From: Albibacillus kandeliae
GTDB lineage: Bacteria; Pseudomonadota; Alphaproteobacteria; Rhodobacterales; Rhodobacteraceae
Direction: 5' to 3'
NCBI RefSeq assembly: GCF_003116585.1
Contig: NZ_QEHM01000006.1
Coordinates: 186,001 to 250,000, forward strand
DNA length: 64,000 bases
Shown here: piece after piece, positions 8,613 to 18,989 of the stretch
How the letters are laid out: each line of letters begins with the position of its first letter
How positions within the stretch are numbered: position 1 is the first letter of the stretch
The notes under the pieces: generated by a model
Told to the model about the DNA's origin: nothing
Databases searched by the model: none
Seen by the model: only the letters and a program-made list of their open reading frames with translations
Translations under genes and position numbers: made by a program

Positions 8613-10010
8613 CTATCCCTTCAGCCGGTCCGGCAGGGCATTGGCCCATGCGCTGATGGTACCGGCGCCGAGGCAGACGACCATGTCGCCCTCGCGCGCC
8701 TGCTCGCGCACCAGCCGTTCGAGGTCGTCCTCGGAGACGATGGCGCGGGCGTGGCGGTGGCCGTGCCGGATCAACCCGGCGACGAGGTCATCGCGCGTGG
8801 CGCCCGGGATCGGCTCCTCGCCGGCGGCGTAGACATCGGCGATGGCGACCACGTCGGCCTCGTTGAAGCAGTTGCAGAAGTCCTCGAACAGCGAGGACAG
8901 GCGGGTGTAGCGGTGCGGCTGGTGCACCGCGATGACCCGGCCGGTGGTGGCCTGCCGCGCGGCGCGCAGCACGGCGGCGATCTCGACCGGGTGGTGGCCG
9001 TAGTCGTCGATCACCGTCACCCCGTTCACCTCGCCCACGCGGGTAAAGCGGCGGTTGACCCCGCCGAAGGCGGCCAGCGCCTCGCGGATCTCGGAGGACT
9101 TCATGCCGAGGTGGCGTGCGACGGCAACCGCCGAGAGCGCGTTCGACACGTTGTGGTCGCCCGGCATCGGCAGGGTGCAGCCCTCGATCACCATCTCGTC
9201 GGCCTGCAGGGCGACGTCGAAATGGGCGATGCCCTTTTCATAGCGCAGGTTCACCGCGCGCACGTCGGCCTGGGCGTTGAAGCCGTAGGTCACCACGCGG
9301 CGGTCGGTGATCCGCCCGACAAGGCGCTGGACCTCCTCGTGGTCGGTGCAGCAGACGGCGAGGCCGTAGAAGGGAATGTTCGACACGAAATCGTAGAAGC
9401 CGTCGCGCAGACGGTCGAAGCTGCCCCAGTGCTCCATGTGCTCTGGGTCGATGTTGGTCACGATGGCGATGGTCGCCGGCAGGCGGGTGAAGGTGCCGTC
9501 GCTCTCGTCGGCCTCGACCACCATCCATTCGCCCTGCCCCATGCGCGCGTTCGAGCCGTAGGCGTGGATGACGCCGCCGTTGACCACGGTGGGATCGAAG
9601 CCGCCCGCATCCAGCAGGGTGGCGACCATCGTGGTTGTGGTGGTCTTGCCGTGGGTCCCGGCGATGGCGACGTTGGATTTCAGCCGCATCAGTTCGGCCA
9701 GCATCTCGGCCCGGCGCACCACCGGCAGACCCCGGCGGCGGGCCTCGTCCAGTTCCGGGTTGCCCGGCTTGATCGCCGAGGAGATCACCACGACTTCGGC
9801 CAGTTCGAGGTTCTCGGCCTTCTGGCCCTCGAAGATGGTCGCGCCCATCGCGGCGAGGCGGTCGGTGATCTTGGAGGATTTCAGGTCCGAGCCCTGCACC
9901 GTGTAGCCGTGGTCGATCAGCACCTCGGCGATGCCGGACATGCCGATGCCGCCGATGCCGACGAAGTGGATCGGTCCGATATCGAGCGGGAGTTTGGTTG
10001 CAGCGTTCAT
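8613..10010 (-). CDS. murC: UDP-N-acetylmuramate--L-alanine ligase
   Basis: Mur ligase adding the first amino acid to UDP-MurNAc. The Rossmann motif [19 protein letters not shown] starts the protein, the ATP loop is GTHGKTTTT, and the central domain shows [11 protein letters not shown] and [12 protein letters not shown]. The C-terminal domain includes [10 protein letters not shown], a MurC hallmark, and [11 protein letters not shown]. An ATG six codons upstream (10028) is in frame, but 10010 has GGAAG 8 bases before it and fits the family start. The murG stop is 22 bases upstream. Length is 465 residues, as expected. Confidence 0.96.
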   Translation of the reverse strand: MNAATKLPLDIGPIHFVGIGGIGMSGIAEVLIDHGYTVQGSDLKSSKITDRLAAMGATIFEGQKAENLELAEVVVISSAIKPGNPELDEARRRGLPVVRRAEMLAELMRLKSNVAIAGTHGKTTTTTMVATLLDAGGFDPTVVNGGVIHAYGSNARMGQGEWMVVEADESDGTFTRLPATIAIVTNIDPEHMEHWGSFDRLRDGFYDFVSNIPFYGLAVCCTDHEEVQRLVGRITDRRVVTYGFNAQADVRAVNLRYEKGIAHFDVALQADEMVIEGCTLPMPGDHNVSNALSAVAVARHLGMKSSEIREALAAFGGVNRRFTRVGEVNGVTVIDDYGHHPVEIAAVLRAARQATTGRVIAVHQPHRYTRLSSLFEDFCNCFNEADVVAIADVYAAGEEPIPGATRDDLVAGLIRHGHRHARAIVSEDDLERLVREQAREGDMVVCLGAGTISAWANALPDRLKG

Positions 10011-10032
10011 GATCTGGCTTCCATCCATCCTG

Positions 10033-11139
10033 TCATTCCCTTCCGGCGAGTTCGGTCACCAGTGCGACCAGCCGGTCGGTCGCATCGGGTGCCCCGGCGG
10101 CCAGGGCCGCCCGCGCCATCCGCGCGGCGCCATCGGGATTCGTGAGCAAAGTGGTGATCTGCTCGCAGAGGCTCTGGGCGTCAAGGGCCTTTTCCGGAAT
10201 CAGGATGGAGGCCTCGGCATCGACCAGCGTGCGCGCGTTGGCGGTCTGGTGGTCCCCGGCGGCGGCGGCGAAGGGGATCAGGATCGAGGGCCGCCCGATC
10301 ACCGTCAGGTCGGCGATCGAGGAAGCCCCGGCGCGCGAGATCACCAGCTGCGCCTCGGCCATGCGGCGGGGCACGTCCTGAAAGAAGGGTTTGACCTCGG
10401 CCGGGATACCGGCCTCGTCATAGGCGGCGGTCACGCGCTCCATGTCCTCGGGCCGGGCCTGATGGCTGACGCGGAGGTTGCGCTTGAGCTCGGGATCGAG
10501 GCGGGCCAGCGCATCGGGCAGCACGTCGGAGAGGATGCGCGCGCCCTGGCTGCCGCCCATCACCAGCAGCGACATAGGGTAGTCGCCGGGGCTGATGTAG
10601 CTCGCCCCGGCCCGGTCCAGCACCGCGGCGCGCACCGGGTTGCCGGTGTGGATGCCATAGGCGCCCTCGGGCAGCTCGGTCGGCCAGACGCCGCAGGCGA
10701 CGAAGGCCACGCGCTTGGCAAAGACCTGGTTCACCTTGCCGAGGATGCCGTTCTGCTCGTGGATCATGCGCGGCAGGTTCAGCAGCGTCGCCGCCCCCAG
10801 CGCCGGGATCGAGGGGTAGCCGCCGAAGCCGACCACCGCGTCGGGCTTGTCGCGCCACATGCGCCAGGCGGTGCCCAGCACGCCCGCGGCGATCCGGGGC
10901 AGCACCATGGCCTTGGCCAGCACGCCGCCGCGCGCGAAGGTCGCGCTCGGCACCTCGACGATCTCGGTCGAATGGGGAAAGCCGCTGGTGTAGCGCGCAC
11001 CGCGCGCGTCGGTCGACAGGCGCACCCGCCAGCCCTTGCGCAGCATGGCCTCGGCCAGCGCCTGCGCGGGGAACATGTGGCCTCCGGTGCCGCCGGCCGC
11101 GATGATCAGCAGCGGGCGGTCTCCGTCGCGCTCCGTCAT
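10033..11139 (-). CDS. murG: UDP-GlcNAc:undecaprenyl-PP-MurNAc-pentapeptide GlcNAc transferase
   Basis: Peripheral inner-membrane GT-B glycosyltransferase converting lipid I to lipid II. The N-terminal glycine-rich loop [17 protein letters not shown] and the second loop [11 protein letters not shown] bind the lipid phosphate and UDP-GlcNAc; the donor-site region reads [12 protein letters not shown] with [13 protein letters not shown] after it. The protein has 368 residues. Its start overlaps the ftsW stop by 4 bases (ATGA), so the two are translationally coupled, which matches their successive roles around lipid II. Confidence 0.96.
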   Translation of the reverse strand: MTERDGDRPLLIIAAGGTGGHMFPAQALAEAMLRKGWRVRLSTDARGARYTSGFPHSTEIVEVPSATFARGGVLAKAMVLPRIAAGVLGTAWRMWRDKPDAVVGFGGYPSIPALGAATLLNLPRMIHEQNGILGKVNQVFAKRVAFVACGVWPTELPEGAYGIHTGNPVRAAVLDRAGASYISPGDYPMSLLVMGGSQGARILSDVLPDALARLDPELKRNLRVSHQARPEDMERVTAAYDEAGIPAEVKPFFQDVPRRMAEAQLVISRAGASSIADLTVIGRPSILIPFAAAAGDHQTANARTLVDAEASILIPEKALDAQSLCEQITTLLTNPDGAARMARAALAAGAPDATDRLVALVTELAGRE

Positions 11140-12302
11140 CGGCCCCTGCCGCGCAGGATGTCGGCGATTTCGCCCTGCGGGCGGCTGCGGGTGAAAGCCA
11201 GCAGCATGCCCACCGCGATGCCCCCGGCGATCAGCGAGGAGCCGCCGTAGCTGACGAACGGCAGGGTCATGCCCTTGGCGGGCAGCAGCCGCACGGCGAC
11301 GCCCATGTTGATGATGGCCTGAACGCCGAAGGTACAGGCCAGCCCGGTGCCCGCGAGGCGGATGAAGGGGTCACGCTCGCGCATCAGGCGCATCAGCGAC
11401 CGCACCACGACGATGGAATAGAGCGCGATGATCACCAGCACGAGGATCAGGCCGTATTCCTCGGCCGCCACGGCGATGATGAAGTCGGTATGCGCATCCG
11501 GCAGCGACCACTTGACCTGCCCCTCGCCTACGCCGACGCCGAACAGCCCGCCTTCGCGGATCGCGTTGGTGGCATAGCCAAGCTGGGTGGTCGGGTCGAG
11601 GTCGGGGTTCATGAAGCCGTCGATGCGGCGCGCGAAGTGTTCGGAATAGGAATAGGCCAGCGAGCCGCCCAGCACGACCATCGCGGCCATGCCCACCAGC
11701 AGCAGCATCGGCGCGCCCGCGACAAAGTACATGACGCCCCAGCCGAACAGCACGAGGCAGGCCTGCCCGAAGTCGGGCTGCATCGCCAGCATCAGCACGA
11801 TGGCGATGCAGAGCGAGAAAGACCAGAGCTTGCCCGGGGGGCCGTTGATCTCCTGGCTGGCCGCCAGCATCCACGCTGCGGCGACCATGAAGCCGGGCTT
11901 AAGAAACTCGGAGGGCTGCACGCTGGCGAAACCGAGGGAGAACCAGCGTACAGCCCCTTTGCCGAAATCCGTTCCGAAAAACGGCAAAAGCGCCAATGCC
12001 ACGAAGGCGCCGAGAAAACCGATTACCGCCAACCGGCGAACCACAACCGGCGACATCATAGAGGTCAGAAGCATCGAGATGACGGCGAGCCCTCCGAAGA
12101 AGGCCTGCCGCTGAACGTAGTGAAACGGTTGGAACCCGTTGCGCGACGCCAGGGGCGGCGACGATGCGAGCCCGAGGAGGAGTCCGATCACGAACAGGAG
12201 AAGGACGCAGCACATCGACCACTTGTCGAGTGTACGCCACCACTTTGGAAGTATGGGTTCGCCGCCCCTGTCAGGGACCGCGCCATATACCATTTCGGTC
12301 AT
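11136..12302 (-). CDS. ftsW: Peptidoglycan glycosyltransferase FtsW
   Basis: SEDS-family polytopic membrane protein that polymerises lipid II at the septum with FtsI (PBP3). About ten hydrophobic segments are visible, and the family signature near the C-terminus, [21 protein letters not shown], is intact. An essential-loop region ([17 protein letters not shown]) containing the conserved Glu is also present. The protein has 388 residues. It is the first minus-strand gene after the plus-strand cassette (12431-14866) that splits it from murD, so it needs its own promoter in the 128-base divergent gap. Confidence 0.96.
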   Translation of the reverse strand: MTEMVYGAVPDRGGEPILPKWWRTLDKWSMCCVLLLFVIGLLLGLASSPPLASRNGFQPFHYVQRQAFFGGLAVISMLLTSMMSPVVVRRLAVIGFLGAFVALALLPFFGTDFGKGAVRWFSLGFASVQPSEFLKPGFMVAAAWMLAASQEINGPPGKLWSFSLCIAIVLMLAMQPDFGQACLVLFGWGVMYFVAGAPMLLLVGMAAMVVLGGSLAYSYSEHFARRIDGFMNPDLDPTTQLGYATNAIREGGLFGVGVGEGQVKWSLPDAHTDFIIAVAAEEYGLILVLVIIALYSIVVVRSLMRLMRERDPFIRLAGTGLACTFGVQAIINMGVAVRLLPAKGMTLPFVSYGGSSLIAGGIAVGMLLAFTRSRPQGEIADILRGRGR

Positions 12303-12430
12303 GGTTTACCGCCGTTTCTGCCTCTATCCGCCCCTTTGCGGGGTCTGATGCAGATACTCTACAGTGAAAATAATTCTGTCGCCAGCCTCTTCCTCTTGCC
12401 ATCCGCGCAAATCCGCGCCACCCGGGGCCG

Positions 12431-13609
12431 ATGGAGTTCCGGACGATCATTCTGGGTGCAGGTGCCGCGGGCATGATGTGCGCCGCCCATGCGGGGCCCG
12501 GCGCGCTGGTGCTCGACCATGCCCGCGCGGCGGGCGAGAAGATCAGGATCTCCGGCGGCGGGCGCTGCAATTTCACCAATCTCCACGCCGCGCCCGAGAA
12601 CTTTCTCTCGGGCAATCCGCATTTCTGCAAGTCGGCGCTGGCGCGGTACACGCAGTGGGATTTCCTCGACCTTGTCGGTTGTCACGGCATCGCATGGCAC
12701 GAAAAGACACTGGGCCAGCTGTTCTGCGACGACAAGGCCACGCAGATCACCGCCATGCTGCGCACCGAGATGGAGCGCGCGGGGGCCGCGCTGTGGCTCC
12801 AGACCAGCCTGGCCGACCTGCGTCGCACCGAGACGGGCTTTGCGCTGGAGGTCGAGCGCGAGGGCGCGCGGCACAGCCTGACCTGCCGCAACCTCGTCCT
12901 TGCCACCGGCGGCAAGTCGATCCCCAAGATGGGCGCGACCGGCCTTGCCTATGAAATCGCCCGGCAATTCGGCCTGCCGCTGACCGAGACGCGGCCCGCG
13001 CTGGTGCCCTTCACCTTTTCCGACAGCCGCTTCGCCCCGATCTCGGGCGTCGCCACCCCGGCCCGCCTGTCGAACGACCGGGCGAGCTTTGACGAGGCAC
13101 TGCTGTTCACTCATCGCGGGCTGTCGGGCCCGGCAGTTCTGCAACTCTCGTCCTACTGGCGGGAGGGCGAAGAGATCGTGGTGGACCTCGACCCGGCCAA
13201 CGCGCTTTACGACGCGCTCCGCGAACAGCGGCAAAGCTCGGGGCGGCGCGAGTTGCGCACCGAATTGGCCCGCCACCTGCCCGCCCGGCTGGTCGAGTTC
13301 CTCGCGCCCGACCTCGGCCTCACGGGCAACCTCGCCGACCAGTCCGACACCGCGCTGCGCGCGCTCTGCGACCGGCTGAGGGGCTGGCGCCTGACGCCTT
13401 CGGGCACCGAGGGCTATCGCACCGCCGAGGTGACGCTGGGCGGCATCGACACCAATAGCCTCTCGTCTCGGACGATGGAGGCGACCTCGGTGCCGGGCCT
13501 CTACGCCATCGGCGAGGCGGTCGATGTCACCGGCTGGCTGGGCGGTTACAACTTCCAGTGGGCCTGGTCCTCGGGCCACGCGGCGGGACGCGCGATCGCC
13601 GCAGCCTGA
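12431..13609 (+). CDS. HI0933-family NAD(P)/FAD-dependent oxidoreductase
   Basis: A 392-residue flavoprotein of the HI0933/YhiN (BaiN-like) group. It opens with a dinucleotide-binding motif, IILGAGAAGMMCAAHA, followed by the family-specific GEKIRISGGGRCNFTN and GNPHFCKSAL, and closes with GLYAIGEAVDVTGWLGGYNFQWAWSSG, which completes the FAD site. Members are mostly uncharacterised; some reduce flavins or steroid substrates. It runs opposite to the surrounding dcw genes and is divergent from ftsW. The next two plus-strand genes follow closely, making a three-gene cassette. Substrate cannot be inferred. Confidence 0.88.
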   Translation: MEFRTIILGAGAAGMMCAAHAGPGALVLDHARAAGEKIRISGGGRCNFTNLHAAPENFLSGNPHFCKSALARYTQWDFLDLVGCHGIAWHEKTLGQLFCDDKATQITAMLRTEMERAGAALWLQTSLADLRRTETGFALEVEREGARHSLTCRNLVLATGGKSIPKMGATGLAYEIARQFGLPLTETRPALVPFTFSDSRFAPISGVATPARLSNDRASFDEALLFTHRGLSGPAVLQLSSYWREGEEIVVDLDPANALYDALREQRQSSGRRELRTELARHLPARLVEFLAPDLGLTGNLADQSDTALRALCDRLRGWRLTPSGTEGYRTAEVTLGGIDTNSLSSRTMEATSVPGLYAIGEAVDVTGWLGGYNFQWAWSSGHAAGRAIAAA

Positions 13610-13665
13610 GCGGAACCGCCACGCCCCGCGCGGCGTTTTCCCCGCGTCAGAGGGGAGAGGTGACG

Positions 13666-13878
13666 ATGGCATTCGAAACCGGGGACCGGGTTGAATGGGA
13701 CTGGGCGCAGGGCAGTGCCGCGGGTCGCATCGAGGAAATCCACCACACGCGCATCTCGCGCCTGCTCAAGGGATCGCGGATCGTGCGCAACGGCAGCGCG
13801 GAGAACCCCGCGCTGGTGATCCGCCACGAAAAGGGCGGCGAGGTGCTGAAACTCGCCTCCGAAGTCAGGCACGCCTGA
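13666..13878 (+). CDS. DUF2945 (HVA1/Tudor-like) small protein
   Basis: A 70-residue protein starting MAFETGDRVEWDWAQGSAAG, with the short SH3/Tudor-like fold signature of DUF2945: a GDRVEW strand, a Gly-rich turn, and the NPALVIRHEKGGEVLKLASEV end. The start is preceded by GGGGAGAGGTGACG, a strong ribosome site; a longer open frame upstream overlaps the flavoprotein gene and is unlikely. Two bases separate its stop from the topoisomerase start, so the two are co-translated. The family is fungal-named (hypervirulence-associated) but frequent in bacteria, with unknown function. Confidence 0.82.
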   Translation: MAFETGDRVEWDWAQGSAAGRIEEIHHTRISRLLKGSRIVRNGSAENPALVIRHEKGGEVLKLASEVRHA

Positions 13879-13879
13879 G

Positions 13880-14866
13880 ATGGGCGCGGGGACACAGGGT
13901 CCGACCGACCTGCCCCGGGGCCTGACGTGGTATCCGGACAACCGCCCGGGGATCAGCCGCCGCCGCAGGGGGCGCGGCTTTTCCTACGTGGCGGCGGACG
14001 GCACCACCATCGCCGACAAGGCCGAACGGCTGCGGATCGAGGCCCTTGCCGTGCCCCCCGCCTACGTGGACGTCTGGATCAGCCCGCGCGCCAACGGCCA
14101 CCTTCAGGCCACCGGGTATGACGCGCGCACGCGCAAGCAATACCGCTATCACCAGAGATGGGCCGAGGCGCGTTCGGAACAGAAGTTCGAGAGCCTGACC
14201 GAGTTTGCCCGCGCCCTGCCCCGCATCCGCCGCCGGGTGACACGGGATCTTGCCGAAGAACCGGGTGACGAACGCTTTGCCCTCGCCGCCGCCGTCCTGC
14301 TGATCGACCGGTTGTCGCTGCGTGTCGGGAACGAGGCCTACGCGCGCGAGAACGGGTCCTATGGTGCGCTGACGCTGAAACGGCGCCATCTGAAGCTGAC
14401 CGAGGCGGGGCTGAACCTCAATTATGTCGCCAAGGGCGGCAAGAAGGTGCGCCGCCGCCTGACCGACCGCAAGCTGCTGCGCGTGCTGAACGAGGTGCGC
14501 GACCTGCCGGGCGCCGAACTGCTGACATGGGTGGACGACGGCGGCACCGTCCGGCGGCTGAGTTCCGGCGCGCTGAACGCCTACCTTGCCGAAGCGGGCG
14601 GCGGAGACTTCACCGCCAAGACCTTTCGCACATGGGCCGGAACGCTCGCTGCCTTCGAGGCGGTCGAGGCCGGAGCAGAGACCATCAGGGCGCTGAGCGA
14701 GGTGGCGGCGGAACGGCTGGCCAATACGCCCACCGTTGCGCGCAACGCCTATATCCACCCGCGCGTGATCGCCCTGACCGAAACCGGCCTGCCGGAGATC
14801 GACAGCGCCGGGCTGCGCGGCCTGACCGCCGCCGAGAACCGCCTGCTGGCCTTCCTCGGGTCCTAG
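13880..14866 (+). CDS. DNA topoisomerase IB (poxvirus-like)
   Basis: A 328-residue monomeric type IB topoisomerase, which nicks one strand through a 3'-phosphotyrosine and relaxes supercoils without ATP. The N-terminal domain has the [15 protein letters not shown] segment; the catalytic domain shows [20 protein letters not shown], the Arg of KTFRTWAGT, and the nucleophile in [12 protein letters not shown] (Tyr291). Such enzymes are scattered in alphaproteobacteria and often seen as accessory. Its TAG stop overlaps the TAG stop of convergent murD (14863-14866). It is last in a plus-strand cassette lying inside the dcw cluster. Confidence 0.93.
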   Translation: MGAGTQGPTDLPRGLTWYPDNRPGISRRRRGRGFSYVAADGTTIADKAERLRIEALAVPPAYVDVWISPRANGHLQATGYDARTRKQYRYHQRWAEARSEQKFESLTEFARALPRIRRRVTRDLAEEPGDERFALAAAVLLIDRLSLRVGNEAYARENGSYGALTLKRRHLKLTEAGLNLNYVAKGGKKVRRRLTDRKLLRVLNEVRDLPGAELLTWVDDGGTVRRLSSGALNAYLAEAGGGDFTAKTFRTWAGTLAAFEAVEAGAETIRALSEVAAERLANTPTVARNAYIHPRVIALTETGLPEIDSAGLRGLTAAENRLLAFLGS

Positions 14867-16260
14867 TCCGCCAGGGCCCGCACCCGCGCAGCGAAATCGT
14901 CGCCGCGCTGCTCGAAGTTGTCGTACTGGTCGAAGCTGGCCGCCGAGGGGGCGAGCAGAACGGTCTCGCCCGGTTCGGCCTCTGCCGCCGCGCGGGCGAC
15001 GGCCGTTGCCATGTCGGTGCAAACCTCGGTCTCGCAGTCGAGCTGCAGCGCGAAGTTCGCCGCCTCGCGGCCGATGACATAGGCCTTGGCCACGTTGCCC
15101 ATCGCCGGTTTCAGTGCGCCAAGCCCACCTTCCTTCTCCAGCCCCCCGCAGATCCAGCGGATGCGCTCGAAGGCCTGCAGCGCCTTCAGCGCGCTGTCGA
15201 CGTTGGTGGCCTTGCTGTCGTTCACGTAGGTGACGCCGCCGATGGTCGCGACGATCTGGCTGCGGTGCGGCAGGCCCGGATAGCTTGCCAGCGCCTGTTC
15301 GATGACGCGCGGGGCCAGCCCCAACGCGCGGCAGACCGCGTAGGCGGCGCAGGCGTTCTGGTGGTTGTGCGCACCGGGCAGCCCGGTGATCGGGCGCAGG
15401 TCGATCGAGCCGACCTGCTTGCCCTTGCGATACTCCGACAGGAAGCCCTTGCGCGCGAAGACCTGCCAGCCCGGCCCGGCGAGCTTGCGCGCGACCGAGA
15501 CGCGGATCACGCGGTCATCGGTCGGGCCCTCGGAGAGCTGGTTGGCGAGGAACAGGCCCTCGGTCTCGTCCACGCCGACGACGGCCCGGTCCGGCCCGCC
15601 CTCGGCAAAGAGGCGGCGCTTGGCGGCGAAATAGCCGCCCATGCCGTTGTGCCGGTCGAGGTGGTCGGGCGAGAGGTTGGTGAAGACGGCAATGTCGGGC
15701 GTCAGCGCGCGGGCCAGTTCGGTCTGGTAGGAGGAGAGCTCGAGCACCACCACCTCGCCGTCGATGGCCGGGTCGAGGTCGAGCACGCCGCGCCCGATGT
15801 TGCCCGCGAGCTGGGTGGGGCGGCCGACCTCGGAGAGGATGTGATGAATCAGCGCCGAGGTGGTCGACTTGCCGTTCGACCCGGTCACGGCGACGACCCG
15901 GGGGGCGGTGTCGAACTCTTCCCAGTCGGCGGTGGCGAAGGAGCGGAAGAACAGCCCGATGTCGTTGTCGACCGGCACACCGGCCTCCATCGCGGCGGCG
16001 ATCACCGGGTTGGGGCGCGGGTAGAGATGCGGGATGCCGGGCGAGACGATCAGCGCGTTCACCGTATCGAAAGCGCCCGCGCGGGTCAGGTCGACCGGCT
16101 CGAACCCCTCGGCGGCGGCCTTGTCGCGGGTTGCGGGGTTGTCGTCCCAGCAGAGCACCTCGGCCCCGCCCTCGCGCAGCGCCTTTGCCGCGGCGAGCCC
16201 CGAGCGCCCGAGCCCGAGCACCGCGATTGTCTGTCCCTCTACGCCTCTGACCGGAATCAT
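14863..16260 (-). CDS. murD: UDP-N-acetylmuramoyl-L-alanine--D-glutamate ligase
   Basis: Mur ligase adding D-Glu to UDP-MurNAc-L-Ala. N-terminal Rossmann motif [21 protein letters not shown] loop [18 protein letters not shown], middle-domain [11 protein letters not shown] and the C-terminal [17 protein letters not shown] all match MurD. The chosen start ([10 protein letters not shown]) gives 465 residues; the frame stays open upstream through the repeat-rich gap but that part is noncoding. Upstream on the same strand is the ChaC-like gene 259 bases away, with four palindromic repeats between, so murD may be transcribed separately from mraY-murF. Confidence 0.96.
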   Translation of the reverse strand: MIPVRGVEGQTIAVLGLGRSGLAAAKALREGGAEVLCWDDNPATRDKAAAEGFEPVDLTRAGAFDTVNALIVSPGIPHLYPRPNPVIAAAMEAGVPVDNDIGLFFRSFATADWEEFDTAPRVVAVTGSNGKSTTSALIHHILSEVGRPTQLAGNIGRGVLDLDPAIDGEVVVLELSSYQTELARALTPDIAVFTNLSPDHLDRHNGMGGYFAAKRRLFAEGGPDRAVVGVDETEGLFLANQLSEGPTDDRVIRVSVARKLAGPGWQVFARKGFLSEYRKGKQVGSIDLRPITGLPGAHNHQNACAAYAVCRALGLAPRVIEQALASYPGLPHRSQIVATIGGVTYVNDSKATNVDSALKALQAFERIRWICGGLEKEGGLGALKPAMGNVAKAYVIGREAANFALQLDCETEVCTDMATAVARAAAEAEPGETVLLAPSAASFDQYDNFEQRGDDFAARVRALAD

Positions 16261-16346
16261 GCCTGCCCCTTTCGCCTTTTGGCCGGGACAGTGCCCCGTG
16301 CGCAGGGCCGAGTGCAAGGTGATGTGGTTGTTGGGGGCGTCTCGGG

Positions 16347-16499
16347 GCCCCGGATCAAGTCCGGGGCGTGGGGGGTGGTTGCCCGCCCTGGAGTTGCTCC
16401 GGGGGCGCGTGTGGGGGAGTGGTCGGCGGGCGTCTCGGGGCCCCGGAGCAGGTCCGGGGCGTGGTGGGGTGGCTGCGCGCCCCGGATTTACTCCGGGGC
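16347..16499. repeat. Cluster of GCCCCGGA-N5-TCCGGGGC palindromic repeats
   Basis: Three exact copies of an 8-bp stem with a 5-base loop lie at 16347-16367 (loop TCAAG), 16440-16460 (loop GCAGG) and 16479-16499 (loop TTTAC); a degenerate copy is at 16385-16405. The stems are identical while loops vary. Flanks share GGCGTCTCGG before and GTGG after copies 1 and 2. Two further copies are at 51460-51533. This looks like a REP-type interspersed element. Confidence 0.75.
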
Positions 16500-16519
16500 C
16501 ACGACACAGAACCCCCCAG

Positions 16520-17272
16520 CTAGTCCCTTGCCGCCTCAGCCGCCTCGGCCAGCAGTTGGTCGGAGGGGTGCGGCGGGCCTTCGGCGATGCGGCGGGCGAC
16601 CAGTTCCTGCATTTCCCAGAGATAGCTGTCGTGGATGCCGTGCCCGGCGAGGTGGGTGATGGTGTTGTAGAGGTATTCGGCCATCGAACCGCGTTCGCCC
16701 GCGGCGGTGGCCAGCGCCTCGACCACGAGTGCGGTCTCGAGCCCCGCAAGGTAGTGATCGCTTTCGCGATCCACGGGGAAGGCGATGGCGCGCACCGGGC
16801 CATCGCCGGTTTCGACGGTGACCCAGCGCGGCAGCAGGCGGGTCCACTTCAGTGGCATTTCACGGCGGAGGATCTTCAGCAGGTTGTCGCGGATCGCATC
16901 GCTCGGCAGACGGAAGATGAGCCCCTGGCAGGAGCCGCCGTGGTCGAGCGCGAGCATTAGGCCCGGCCGCTCGGGGGTGCCGCGATAAAGGCGGACCCAG
17001 CCCTGGCAGAAGGACCGCTGCCAGCCTTGAATGGTGCCGAGCCGTTCCTCGGCCACCTCGAACTCGGGGTTCCAGATCAGCGAGCCGTAGGCAAAGATCC
17101 AGACCTCGCCCGTGTCCGGGGCGTCGGCCAGCAACGTGTCGGCGGCGGCGGCCCAGTCCGTCTCGGTCGCGCGATCGGTGCGCCCTGCCAGCCGGCCCGA
17201 CGTGCCCTCGAACGGGGGGACCCGCGCGACGAGTTCGGGCGTGAGGCTCATCAGGTTCTCGGACATCTGCAA
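16520..17272 (-). CDS. ChaC-like gamma-glutamylcyclotransferase
   Basis: A 250-residue protein with the ChaC core: [14 protein letters not shown] (residues 58-71, the substrate loop YGSL), then [21 protein letters not shown] and, further on, the [22 protein letters not shown] region. ChaC enzymes cleave glutathione to 5-oxoproline and Cys-Gly in the cytosol. The family match is clear, the substrate is inferred. The start at 17272 or at the Met three codons on cannot be separated. It lies within the dcw cluster between the ACT gene and murD, facing the same way, although no link to wall synthesis is known. Confidence 0.85.
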   Translation of the reverse strand: MQMSENLMSLTPELVARVPPFEGTSGRLAGRTDRATETDWAAAADTLLADAPDTGEVWIFAYGSLIWNPEFEVAEERLGTIQGWQRSFCQGWVRLYRGTPERPGLMLALDHGGSCQGLIFRLPSDAIRDNLLKILRREMPLKWTRLLPRWVTVETGDGPVRAIAFPVDRESDHYLAGLETALVVEALATAAGERGSMAEYLYNTITHLAGHGIHDSYLWEMQELVARRIAEGPPHPSDQLLAEAAEAARD

Positions 17273-17482
17273 CTCCTTTGCGCGCGAGGGTATCGTCCTG
17301 CGCGACAGGACTGCAAGACGGCGAAGGGTTCACAGGCGCACAGGCCGGGTCCGCAAGATCAAAGAGTTGGCGGAAATTTGTTTCGCGCGCGAAACATTCG
17401 GTTTTTGCGACGTTTTACAAGGTGTTTCCGGGGCGAACGCCGGTTACCGAAAGGTTCCCACGGCGCGCGCCCGGAGACTGCC

Positions 17483-17890
17483 CTAGCCCTTGGCGGCCCG
17501 CTTGCGCAGCACGTCCAGCGCCTCCTGCGCGAGGTAGGCTGGCACGAAGACATGGTCATGGTGATAGGCCGCGACCACGTTGCAGGGGATGTTGGCCATC
17601 GCCAGCGCCTCGGCCACCGCCGCCGTCAGGCCAATGCCTTCCAGCGAGGAGGTGACGGTGAGGGTGATGCAGGCCATCGTGAGCGAGGTATCGAGCCCGT
17701 GCCGCTCGGCGGTTTCGACGGGGAGGATCAGCGACATGCCCTCCTCCTCGCGGTAGGTCGCGATGGCCTCGTTGGCACAGCGCAGGAAGAAGGCCCGGTC
17801 GTTGCTGGTGCAGAAGACGAAACGGCCCCTGTTGAGCTCGGGCGACATGCCCGAGATCATCGCCTTGCCGTCGCGGACCGGGCTGCTCAT
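17483..17890 (-). CDS. ACT-domain protein of unknown function (DUF2241-type)
   Basis: A 135-residue protein with two ACT-like halves; the second reads [28 protein letters not shown] then [18 protein letters not shown], the pattern of small stand-alone ACT proteins (COG3602/DUF2241). ACT domains usually bind amino acids or similar ligands; no catalytic residues are evident. Its ATG overlaps the mraY stop as ATGA, so it is expressed with the wall-precursor operon. I chose the ATG at 17890 for that reason although the frame is open upstream inside mraY. The function is unknown. Confidence 0.8.
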   Translation of the reverse strand: MSSPVRDGKAMISGMSPELNRGRFVFCTSNDRAFFLRCANEAIATYREEEGMSLILPVETAERHGLDTSLTMACITLTVTSSLEGIGLTAAVAEALAMANIPCNVVAAYHHDHVFVPAYLAQEALDVLRKRAAKG

Positions 17891-18969
17891 CGCACCTTCA
17901 GGGTTGCGAGGCCGATCATCGCGAGGATCAGCGAGATGATCCAGAAGCGGATCACGATGGTCGGCTCGGCCCAGCCCTTTTTCTCGTAGTGATGGTGGAT
18001 CGGGGCCATCAGGAAGACCCGCTTGCCGGTGCGCTTGAAGTAGAGGACCTGGATGATCACCGACAGCGCCTCGACCACGAAGAGGCCGCCGACGACGGCC
18101 AGAACCAGCTCGTGCTTGGTGGCGACCGCGATTGCGCCCAGGGCGCCGCCGAGCGCCAGCGAGCCGGTGTCGCCCATGAACACCGCCGCCGGGGGCGCGT
18201 TGTACCACAGGAAGCCGAGACCGCCGCCGAACAGCGCGGCGGTGAAGATCAGGATTTCGCCCGTGCCGGGCACGTAGTGCACGTCGAGGTATTCGGAAAA
18301 GTCGATGCGGCCGACGGCGTAGGCGATCACCCCGAGGGTCCCGGCGGCGATCATCACCGGCATGATGGCGAGCCCGTCGAGACCGTCGGTCAGGTTCACC
18401 GCGTTGGCGGCGCCGACGATGACGCAGATGCAGAACGGAACGTAGAACCAGCCGAGGTTGACGAGGGTATTCTTGAACACCGGCAGCGCAAGTTCCCAGC
18501 GCAGCGCGTCGGGGTGCAGCTGTGCCGCCCAGTAGGCCGCAAGCCCGCCGATCAGCAGGCCGAGCGCAAGGCGGAGCTTGCCCGGAACGCCCTTGGTGTT
18601 CTGCTTGGACACCTTGGCGTAATCGTCGGCAAAGCCGATCATGGCAAAGCTCAGGGTCACGAACATCACCAGCCAGACGAAGGGATTGTCGAGCCGCGCC
18701 CAGAGCAGCGTCGCCGTCATCAGCGCGCCGACGATCAGCAGCCCGCCCATGGTGGGCGTGCCGGCCTTGACGAAGTGGCCCTCGGGGCCGTCATCGCGGA
18801 TCGGCTGGCCCTTGCCCTGGGTCCGGCGCAGCACCGCGATCAGCGGGCGGCCGAAGATGAAGCCGAAGATCAGCGCGGTCAGGAAGGCCCCGCCAGCGCG
18901 GAAGGTGATGTAGCGAAACAGGTTGAAAAAGTCGCCCCCATCCGACAGCGCGGTCAGCCAGTAAAGCAT
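17887..18969 (-). CDS. mraY: Phospho-N-acetylmuramoyl-pentapeptide-transferase
   Basis: Polytopic membrane enzyme making lipid I from UDP-MurNAc-pentapeptide and undecaprenyl phosphate. The 360-residue protein has about ten membrane segments. Active-site motifs are visible: [20 protein letters not shown] (the DD pair), [29 protein letters not shown] and the terminal cytoplasmic loop [12 protein letters not shown]. It lies 20 bases after murF and overlaps the ACT gene by 4 bases. Confidence 0.97.
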   Translation of the reverse strand: MLYWLTALSDGGDFFNLFRYITFRAGGAFLTALIFGFIFGRPLIAVLRRTQGKGQPIRDDGPEGHFVKAGTPTMGGLLIVGALMTATLLWARLDNPFVWLVMFVTLSFAMIGFADDYAKVSKQNTKGVPGKLRLALGLLIGGLAAYWAAQLHPDALRWELALPVFKNTLVNLGWFYVPFCICVIVGAANAVNLTDGLDGLAIMPVMIAAGTLGVIAYAVGRIDFSEYLDVHYVPGTGEILIFTAALFGGGLGFLWYNAPPAAVFMGDTGSLALGGALGAIAVATKHELVLAVVGGLFVVEALSVIIQVLYFKRTGKRVFLMAPIHHHYEKKGWAEPTIVIRFWIISLILAMIGLATLKVR

Positions 18970-18989
18970 GTCAGACGGTTCCCTTCATG

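Noticed and set aside
12431-14866. The topoisomerase IB cassette as an integrated mobile element
   Set aside because: No integrase, transposase, terminal repeats or target duplication are visible; it is more likely an ordinary chromosomal cassette.
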